Virus record (IMG/VR): IMGVR_UViG_3300044681_000823
Location: 1-51,556 of that record
DNA from: a virus
Strand: one strand, 5' to 3'
Length of the DNA: 51,556 nucleotides
A program made the translations under genes and the position numbers. Each line of letters starts with the position of its first letter. The stretch's first letter is position 1. Below the pieces are notes generated by a model. It saw only the letters and a program-made list of their open reading frames with translations, did not search any database and was not told the DNA's origin. Shown piece by piece: positions 23,508-31,000 of the stretch.

Positions 23508-25561
23508 TGTTAGAGCAAACTTTAATTAATCCAAATTTTGCTGGAAGAGATGGATTTAAGTGGTTCATAGGGCAAATAATAGCATCTGATTCTGGCAAAG
23601 ATAATAAACTTGGATGTAGAGCCAAAGTTAGAATACTTGGTCATCATCCAGGGGATAATCAAATTAAAGATGATAATTTACCTTGGGCACATGTAGTGAT
23701 GCCTCTTGGATTGGGGAGTGGTTCTGGATACTCTGGCGTAAACCCAAATTTTAGAGGTGGTGAAATTGTATTAGGATTTTTTCTTGATGGTGATGATGCT
23801 CAACAACCAATAATAATTGGAAGTTTATATGAAAGTGGATATGGAATTGCTCAAGGAAAATCTTTTTCCCAAGTATTAACACAAGGCACTTCTGAGTTTA
23901 AACCTTTTGTTGGTAGGTTCCCTAACAATAAAATGGTCCAACCTATTGGAGCTTTCAGACCTGCTGGGAGAGGAATTCCAAAATCAGATGGTAAAGTAAA
24001 TGCATCTTCTAATCCAGGAGAATCAGTTAAACCAAATGAGGTTATAGAATCTAAGGGAGATGTAATAACTAACAACACAGGTAATGTGGTTAATGTTCCA
24101 AGTTATTGTGAGAATGGTAATAAGAAATTTAATAAACTGCAACAAGCACTAATTAATTTTATTAAATTTCTCAATACAATAGAAATTATAAATGGACAAT
24201 ATATCAATAAAGTTTTAAACAAAGTAGTGAGTATAACAGGTGAAATATCTTCAGTAGCAAATGTTATCTCTGATATACTCATTGGAATTATAAGAACAGT
24301 TAGAAATGATATAATAGATAAAATCTATGAAATGCTGTCTAAGTTTTTTGGTATCAGTATTGAACCTCCTGTTATAAAACTTGCAAAAAGAACAGCAGTA
24401 GAGTCTATTATAGACAGTATAATATGTGCCTTTGAGAAAATTTTATCTCAGTTAGTATCTTTTGTTATCAATTTTCTTACTGATATGGTAGGTAAGGTCT
24501 TAAATGTTGCAGTTTGTGCAGTAGAATCTTTTCTTGGAAATATTATAGGAACAATTACAAATGCAATCAATTCTGCAATTGGACCTGCTCTTAGTCAAAT
24601 TACACAATTGATTGGGGGATCTTTTGGATCAATCACTAATTTTATAGGAAAGGCTCTGGGAATAACTAAATCTGTCCTAAGTTTACTATCATGCGAAGAT
24701 AAGCAGTGTTATGAAAACTTTGACTATGAAATGAATAAAGGATTTGTTAGTCCATCTAATCAAAATTTAGATAGAATTTTAAATTATTCTTTAACTGTCA
24801 GTGCTAATAATTTAGCAAAAGATGCCAAGACAGTTACCAATAATTGGTTATCTCAGGTTGGAATATCAACTAATTCTACTAGAGGAGATTTTGGTTCTTG
24901 TGATACAAATGTCTTTGAATGTGGATTCCCAAGAATAACATTATTTGGAGGTAATGGACTTGGTGCAAATGCAGAGGCAGTTGTAAATTCAGTTGGTCAA
25001 ATTATGGGTGCCTTAATTACTAATAGAGGCAGTTCATATACCACCCCTCCTTATGTTAGTATTACTGATACATGTGGATTTGGTGGAGGTGCATCTGCAT
25101 ATGCAGAAATTTCAGATCAAGGAGAGGTGACTAATATAGTTATTACCAATCCAGGAAATAACTATCTTGGTCCAATAAATGAAAATGAAACATCTCCATG
25201 TTTTATAAACCCATCAACTGAAACTGGAACAGAAGTTTCTTCATCAATTTCCAAAATTATCATAGTTAATACTGGCATAGGGTATTCTTCTTCTGATCCT
25301 ATAACTGATTCTACTTGCCCTAATAATTTCCTTGCCAATCCTGTTGTTGATGATGATGGTAGAATCATTGATATTAAGGTTATAAATTCAGGATCTTCCA
25401 TTAATACTTATCCAAATCTTCAAATAAATAGTTCATCTGGAGAGGGTGCTGACCTTTTACCAGTTTTATCTTTTAAGAAGTTAGATCAATTAACTTTAAT
25501 TGAAAAGAATGTGGATAATGTTAAAACAGTAATTTATTGCTCAGAAAAAAATGACATTTGA
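23504..25561 (+). CDS. gp5: gp5-like baseplate hub protein without a T4 lysozyme domain
   Basis: A 685-residue protein. Residues about 10-125 are the OB-fold of gp5/VgrG-type hubs (WFIGQIIASDSGKDNKLGCR, VRILGHHPGD, LPWAHVVMPLG, GGEIVLGFFLDGDDAQQPII). The T4 lysozyme catalytic segment is not visible. Instead residues about 200-400 are long hydrophobic/amphipathic helices (SIIDSIICAFEKILSQLVSF), and residues about 480-640 carry repeats of the type RGSSYTTPPYVSI and NPGNNYLGP. The triple beta-helix spike seems to be the separate next gene. Wall hydrolysis is probably done by the two upstream proteins. Confidence 0.8.
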   Translation: MMLEQTLINPNFAGRDGFKWFIGQIIASDSGKDNKLGCRAKVRILGHHPGDNQIKDDNLPWAHVVMPLGLGSGSGYSGVNPNFRGGEIVLGFFLDGDDAQQPIIIGSLYESGYGIAQGKSFSQVLTQGTSEFKPFVGRFPNNKMVQPIGAFRPAGRGIPKSDGKVNASSNPGESVKPNEVIESKGDVITNNTGNVVNVPSYCENGNKKFNKLQQALINFIKFLNTIEIINGQYINKVLNKVVSITGEISSVANVISDILIGIIRTVRNDIIDKIYEMLSKFFGISIEPPVIKLAKRTAVESIIDSIICAFEKILSQLVSFVINFLTDMVGKVLNVAVCAVESFLGNIIGTITNAINSAIGPALSQITQLIGGSFGSITNFIGKALGITKSVLSLLSCEDKQCYENFDYEMNKGFVSPSNQNLDRILNYSLTVSANNLAKDAKTVTNNWLSQVGISTNSTRGDFGSCDTNVFECGFPRITLFGGNGLGANAEAVVNSVGQIMGALITNRGSSYTTPPYVSITDTCGFGGGASAYAEISDQGEVTNIVITNPGNNYLGPINENETSPCFINPSTETGTEVSSSISKIIIVNTGIGYSSSDPITDSTCPNNFLANPVVDDDGRIIDIKVINSGSSINTYPNLQINSSSGEGADLLPVLSFKKLDQLTLIEKNVDNVKTVIYCSEKNDI

Positions 25562-26105
25562 TCCTGGTTTTATAATTAATGATTCTGATAATGGCACTTT
25601 ATTTTTAGCATCAGATAAAAATACCAAAAAAAGACCCAGACAAGTCCAATTAGCATCTGCATCTGGAGGAAGTTTGAAACTTTTTCAGAATGGTGGATTT
25701 GAATTGATGAGTAATGATTCTGCAGATTTGGCAGATAATATTTACAGTCAAGCTAGAGATGGATTAAATTTAAAGACAAAAGGTGATTTTAGAATAAGTT
25801 GCGATGGGCAATTAACAATATCTGCCAACCAAATAATATTTGAGAGTAGTAGTTCTACAAAAGACCTTCTCATAAAAAATGAGAATGGTGGTATTACTTT
25901 AGATGCAAAAAATAACATAGGAATTAGAGGAGCTAATGTTGTTGTTTCTGCAACTAGAAATGCCATAATTAGGTCTAAAGGAAATGTTCATGTAGTTGCA
26001 GAAGGTGGTGATGTTTTTATTGTGGAACCCAAATCAAAATTAGTTCCTAGTGGAGTTTTGGATATTGTTAATACTGTATTAAATTCTTTTGGAGGGTGGG
26101 TATAA
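25551..26105 (+). CDS. Beta-helical spike protein, equivalent of the gp5 C-terminal domain
   Basis: A 184-residue protein of short regular strands: GGSLKLFQNGGFELMS, DGLNLKTKGDFRISCDGQLT, ENGGITLDAKNNIGIRGANV, RNAIIRSKGNVHVVAEGGDV. This eight-residue-like periodicity is what the gp5/VgrG triple-stranded beta-helix needle shows. Start ATG 25551 overlaps the gp5 stop, so coupled translation in stoichiometric amounts is likely. I infer that the central membrane-puncturing needle is here encoded separately from the gp5 hub. Confidence 0.65.
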   Translation: MTFDPGFIINDSDNGTLFLASDKNTKKRPRQVQLASASGGSLKLFQNGGFELMSNDSADLADNIYSQARDGLNLKTKGDFRISCDGQLTISANQIIFESSSSTKDLLIKNENGGITLDAKNNIGIRGANVVVSATRNAIIRSKGNVHVVAEGGDVFIVEPKSKLVPSGVLDIVNTVLNSFGGWV

Positions 26106-26803
26106 TGTCAAATCATACATCAATTTATGCTGGAGAATTACATGTTGGTGCAGGAATTGTCCCTCCAATTTCTTCTGCTACATTTGAACAAAGTTTAGAT
26201 CCTTCAAAACCATTTTCAATTCATAATTTTGGCATTCATCAGGGTGAAGGGATGCAAAATCAAATTGGATTGTATAATGGTCTTGGTGTTTGGAATGAAT
26301 TAGGAGTTTACAATGGTATTGGGCATGGTGTTTTTGTTGGGGGACATGATGATTCACAACCATTTTATGATAGTTCTGCAATTACAGTTAACTTCAATTC
26401 TCCAGATGGAGATTTAAATGGGTTTTGGAAGTACAATGGATCATCTATTTGTGCTCCTTGCCCATCTGATGAAAGAGCAAAAATAAATGTAGAGAAACTA
26501 GATGATTCTTTGAATAAGGTATTAAAACTTCAAGGAGTTTCTTTTGAGTGGAATCCTGAGGTTGTTTCACAAAGAGCATCCAAACAAAAAAAATCTATAG
26601 GATTGATAGCACAGGAAGTTGAAAAAGTTTTGCCTGAAGTTATAGTAGAAGAAGTTATTGAAAATCAAACCTTAAAGACAGTTGAATATGGAAACCTAAC
26701 AGCAATATTAATAGAGGCAATCAAAGATCAACAAAATCAAATCAATTCATTGAAGGAGACAGTTCATGAACTGTCCACTAAACTTGCAGACTGCTGCTCT
26801 TGA
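26105..26803 (+). CDS. Short fibre/spike with C-terminal peptidase S74 chaperone domain
   Basis: ATG 26105 (overlapping the upstream TAA) gives 232 residues. The N-terminal half has Gly/Asn-rich repeats (IGLYNGLGVWNELGVYNGIG). The C-terminal 112 residues are an intramolecular chaperone of endosialidase type: SDERAKINVEKL with the Ser121/Lys126 pair expected for autocleavage, then GLIAQEVEKVLPEV and VEYGNLTAILIEAIKDQQNQ. The domain trimerises the fibre and then usually cuts itself off. It is the last gene of the hub operon. Confidence 0.8.
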   Translation: MSNHTSIYAGELHVGAGIVPPISSATFEQSLDPSKPFSIHNFGIHQGEGMQNQIGLYNGLGVWNELGVYNGIGHGVFVGGHDDSQPFYDSSAITVNFNSPDGDLNGFWKYNGSSICAPCPSDERAKINVEKLDDSLNKVLKLQGVSFEWNPEVVSQRASKQKKSIGLIAQEVEKVLPEVIVEEVIENQTLKTVEYGNLTAILIEAIKDQQNQINSLKETVHELSTKLADCCS

Positions 26804-26840
26804 TGCTATGATGGTAGGGTAAGCAAGACCAGTACCTATC

Positions 26841-27011
26841 ATGCAAATCAATCGCACTCAACTTGATGATCTCAATGGAATTCTTGAAGATGTTGCCTCA
26901 CATTTCTGTAGTGAGAATATGGTGAGTGGAGAAACATTTTGGACTTGTGTTGAGTGTTTTGCTACTGCCAAGATCGCTGAATTGAAAGGTGAACTTGCCT
27001 ATAATGGTTGA
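26841..27011 (+). CDS. Small hypothetical protein (56 aa)
   Basis: ATG 26841 opens a 56-residue frame, MQINRTQLDDLNGILEDVAS then a middle with HFC, WTCVECF and a helical end AKIAELKGELAYNG. Three cysteines (one CVEC pair) could bind a metal. The codon third positions are less AT-rich than in neighbours (CGC, CTC, GCC, ATC). Its stop overlaps the -35 of the tRNA promoter. No Shine-Dalgarno sequence is obvious. Coding is likely but function is unknown. Confidence 0.5.
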   Translation: MQINRTQLDDLNGILEDVASHFCSENMVSGETFWTCVECFATAKIAELKGELAYNG

Positions 27012-27036
27012 CATAGGTGGGGACCTGAGGTACAAT
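27008..27036 (+). promoter_or_regulatory. Sigma70-type promoter before the tRNA
   Basis: TTGACA at 27008-27013, 17-base spacer, TACAAT at 27031-27036: the same hexamers and spacing as the gp32 promoter. Expected start near 27043, about 40 bases before the tRNA. It implies early transcription by unmodified host polymerase. Confidence 0.8.
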
Positions 27037-27059
27037 AATTAAGTGTGAATGAAGTTCTT

Positions 27060-27083
27060 AGAGAAAATTTATTTTTCTCTTTT
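27060..27083 (+). other. A/T-rich hairpin between promoter and tRNA
   Basis: AGAGAAAA (27060-27067) pairs with TTTTCTCT (27073-27080) around a 5-base loop and is followed by three T before the tRNA 5' end. It may be a weak terminator/attenuator or a structure guiding 5' processing of the tRNA. Confidence 0.45.
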
Positions 27084-27156
27084 GGGAGTGTAGCCCAGCG
27101 GAAGAGGCAGTAGACTTAAAATCTATACAGGGTGGGTTCGAATCCCACCACTCCTA
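27084..27156 (+). tRNA. tRNA-Leu(UAA)-like, 73 nt with short variable loop
   Basis: Acceptor stem GGGAGTG/CACTCCT (27084-27090 with 27149-27155, one G-U), discriminator A 27156, 3-bp D stem GCC/GGC, anticodon stem GTAGA/TCTAT with loop CTTAAAA (anticodon TAA at 27117-27119), T arm GTGGG-TTCGAAT-CCCAC. The variable loop is only five bases (27127-27131), whereas bacterial tRNA-Leu has a long class II arm. CCA is not encoded. Reading UUA suits this AT-rich genome. Identity as Leu rests on the anticodon, so charging should be confirmed. Confidence 0.85.
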
Positions 27157-27227
27157 TTTCAAAATTGACTTTTAATTCCAAAAATTACCTCGAAAAAATT
27201 CTGGGGAAAAATTACAAAAAAGGTTTT

Positions 27228-27959
27228 TTATAACCACTCATCATTTGCAGGATCTTGTAAAAATGATATGATTGATTGAGTTCTTTGAATTTGTTGATTA
27301 AGTTTTACTTTTGATTGAGTATATGCATATTTTTGAAGTTGAAAATCTATTCTAGATGCTTTTAATTGATTGACTGTGACTATTAATGGATCTCTTAGTG
27401 CCTTAATATTTGTAATTTGAGTATTTAAATTTGTAATACTTGATGCAAATCCAGCACAGTCTTCACCACAAGGAGAATCATAACAAGTTCCCACATCTCC
27501 AAAATAAGAACCTATTGCAACTGGATTTGCTTGAGTAATTGTCCCAAATCCAAGAGTTGAGGATGTGATTGTTCCAGTTAAAGGGGAAAATGGATTTGGG
27601 GCACTAAAACTATATCCAGTGTAATTTAAATCATCTCTGTAAACTATTACTGCATCAACGCTAGTTGTTCCACACCCAACAGCATTTGCTTGTTGACCCA
27701 AAACTAATACTTGGTCTTGTAAATTTCTAATTTGATTATTATATTCTAAAACTTTATTGTCAATTTTGTTAATTGGAACATTATAATTGTCTATCAGTTC
27801 TTGAGGACCATAAACTCTAATTTGTTCTGTTGTTCCAATTCCTGTTTTTATTGTATATCCAGATTCTACTATACCAACCTGAGTTATTTGCTTTGTATCT
27901 AAGGCAATTTTTTGATTATAAAATTCAATAAGTGCTTCTGTTTGTGTACTTATTCCCAT
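27228..27959 (-). CDS. Virion structural protein with coiled-coil ends
   Basis: A 243-residue protein. The N-terminal part (LIEFYNQKIALDTKQITQVG) and the C-terminal part (YTQSKVKLNQQIQRTQSIISF) are helical, with a central Gly/Ser/Thr beta region and a CYDSPCGEDC cysteine cluster. I recognise the general type from cyanophage fibre regions but not a named function. It is transcribed away from the next gene; the divergent ATAAATA pair at 27981-27996 gives both a late promoter. It converges with the tRNA, with no clear terminator in 27157-27227. Confidence 0.65.
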   Translation of the reverse strand: MGISTQTEALIEFYNQKIALDTKQITQVGIVESGYTIKTGIGTTEQIRVYGPQELIDNYNVPINKIDNKVLEYNNQIRNLQDQVLVLGQQANAVGCGTTSVDAVIVYRDDLNYTGYSFSAPNPFSPLTGTITSSTLGFGTITQANPVAIGSYFGDVGTCYDSPCGEDCAGFASSITNLNTQITNIKALRDPLIVTVNQLKASRIDFQLQKYAYTQSKVKLNQQIQRTQSIISFLQDPANDEWL

Positions 27960-27980
27960 GATTTAAAAATATTGATAATC

Positions 27981-27996
27981 TATTTATTGATAAATA
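27981..27996. promoter_or_regulatory. Back-to-back divergent late promoters
   Basis: TATTTAT (27981-27987, ATAAATA on the minus strand) and ATAAATA (27990-27996) are separated by two bases. The minus element is 22 bases before the gene starting at 27959; the plus element is 33 bases before the one starting at 28030. Confidence 0.65.
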
Positions 27997-28029
27997 AGAC
28001 AGAAGAAAAATATCCAGGAATAATCTGAG

Positions 28030-31000
28030 ATGCCTTTAGCTAGATTAGAAAATTTTCTGAAAAATTTGAATGGCAATACTCTTTATGTAGATCCCAATGA
28101 GTTAGATTCTAGTGATTCTATAGAAAATAGAGGAAATTCTAGAACTAGACCATTTAAAACTATTCAAAGAGCATTAATAGAAGCAGCAAATTTTTCATAT
28201 GTTCCAGGATCAAATAATGATTTGTTTGATCAAACTACCATTTTAATTTCTCCAGGAACTCACTATGTTGATAATAGACCTGGATATTATTATGATGGAA
28301 CTCAACTTTTAGATGCTACTGGGGCATCCAGAACTATTACACAGTTTAGTGTAAATTCTAATTTTAATTTAAGTGAATCTAATAATGAACTTTATATTTA
28401 CAATAGTGCTGATGGTGGAGTAATTATTCCAAAAGGTGTATCACTAGTAGCAACAGATTTAAGAAAGACAAAGATAAGACCAAAATTTGTTCCAGATCCT
28501 GCAAATCCAAATATTCAAAGAACATCTATTTTTAGATTGACTGGGGGATCTTACATTTATGGATTTACTATTTTTGATGGAGACCCTGTAGGTAGAGTAT
28601 ATAATACTTACTCAGAAAGTACAGTAAATCCAGTATATTCTCATCACAAATTAACTGCTTTTGAATATGTAGATAATAAAAACAAGTATACCAAAAATGG
28701 GATCACTTATACAAAAACTGACTTAGAAATTTATTACTATAAGCTCAGTTTAGCATATGGATCTTTTTCTGGAAGAGATATCATAAATGGGTTTGATAGT
28801 TTCCAACCTAATACTGAAGAAAATAAAATAGTAGGAGATCTTGGTCAAGGTCCAGTTGAAATTACTGATGCAATTTCTGGAGATGGAGCAACAGCAACAA
28901 CTACAGTAACAGTGACTACAAGCACTGCTCACAATTTAACTCCATTCACACCTATTCAAATTACAGGATTAGCTCTTAATTCTCTTACTGGAAGTCAACA
29001 ATTCAATGGAAATTTTGTTGTTGCTCAAGTAATAAATTCAACTCAATTTACATATTTACTTCCTACAGCACCAATTCTTGCAGATCCAACACTAACTAAT
29101 GCTGAAGTTACTGTTCTATCTGACACAATTACATCTAGCTCACCTTATATTTTTAATTGTAGTTTGAAGTCTGTTTATGGAATGAACGGACTTCATGCAG
29201 ATGGATCAAAGGTGACTGGATTTAAGAGTATGGTCACTGCTCAATTTACTGGAATTTCACTTCAAAGAGATGATAGGGCTTTCTTAAAATATGACTCAGT
29301 AAGTGGTGGATATGTATCTCAAGAGGACTTAGGATCATCTACAAGTCTACATCAAGATTCTAGTTCAATCTATAAACCAGATTGGGAGAGTTTTCATATA
29401 AAAGCATCCAATGATGCCTTTATTCAATGTGTTTCTATATTTGCCATTGGATATGCAAAGCAATTTGTGGCAGATTCTGGTGGTGATCAAAGTATTACTA
29501 ATTCTAATAGCAATTTTGGATCTGTTTCTTTAACTTCTAGAGGGTTTAAAGACTATGAGCTCAGTAAAGATAATCATGGATTTATAACTCATATTATCCC
29601 TCCAAAAGAAGTTTCATCTGAAACTAGTGACATAGTATGTTATAACATAGATGTTGAATTAACAACATCATTAAGAACATCATATTCTCCAAATAATACT
29701 AGAATTTATCTGAAAGGATTTGATGATGAATTTGATCCTCCAAAATCTAAAATTAGGGGATATACCATTGGAGGAAAGTCTGGTGATCAAATATTTGTAG
29801 GATCTTCTTCTGGTGAAATATCAGCAACTATTAATCCAAATTATGAGACTTCTTATAATATAGAAAGTATTAATTCTGCTCAAGATATTTTAATTTTAGA
29901 AGGGACAGTTACTGGAATTTCAACTGGTCAAGCAGTTAGAGTCATTGCAAATAATGCAGTTCTCCCAGATGGACTTGAACCACAAAAAATATATTACATT
30001 CACCCAGAAAGTAATCCAGCATCAAATACCATAAAATTATCCAGCACCATTGATGGGACTGATATTGTTAACATTATCAATGATATTGGAATTGAAGTAG
30101 AGGATAATTTAAAGCTTGTGAGTAGGGTTTCTGATTGTTTACCTGATAATGAAGGAAATCCTATACAATGGGATTCTACTAATTTAAATTGGTATCTTCA
30201 AATTAGTTCTGATTCATCATTTATTGATAATTTATCTGGACTTTCTTCTCCAACTTTTAATATTCGCAGAATTATAGATACTAGAACTTCTGATGATAAG
30301 GTTTATAGGGCAAGAATAGTAATACCTAAAGAGGCATCAAATGCATCTGATCCAACCTCAGGATTTGTAATTCAAAAATCTTCTACTCCTCTTGATTTTA
30401 TTCTATCACAACCTGATGATGTAGATTTGAATGATAGCGTAGACACTAATAAATTTAAATTAGTCAGAAATAATAATATTATTATTGATGCTTGGACAAC
30501 AACCTCTGGATCTGTCATTACTGCAAATATTGTAACTAAAAATCCTCATAATTTAAGAGTTGGAAATAAAGTTAACATTTATAATCTTAAGAGCACTAGT
30601 GAACCTGCTCCTGTTGGTCTAGGAACTGGAACTGGTTTTAATGGACGTTTTGAAGTTTCTGAGATTGTAGACGATCTTCAATTTAGATATACAATTTACT
30701 CAGATCCAGGAACAATTAACACAGTTACTTCATCTTCTGTCACTAGCTGGTTAAATCAGAGAAACTGTAGTAGTCAGACAAGAATTCCTCCATACACAAT
30801 TCTGAGTTCTAATAGAAATAATCTTCCATATTTCACATGCGAACAAATTAATAATGATTATCAAATTTATAAAGTAAATACTATTCAAAAATATGCACAG
30901 AATGTTTCTGATGGAATCTATCATGTTTATTTGAATGTATTTAAAAATACTCCAACAGATTCTAATTTTAATATTCAAAATTATAAACTTTCACAGAATT

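Noticed and set aside
27215-27227. A/T run with AAAAAAGG-TTTTTT after the tRNA as terminator
   Set aside because: No loop-forming GC stem, so it is just an A/T palindrome.
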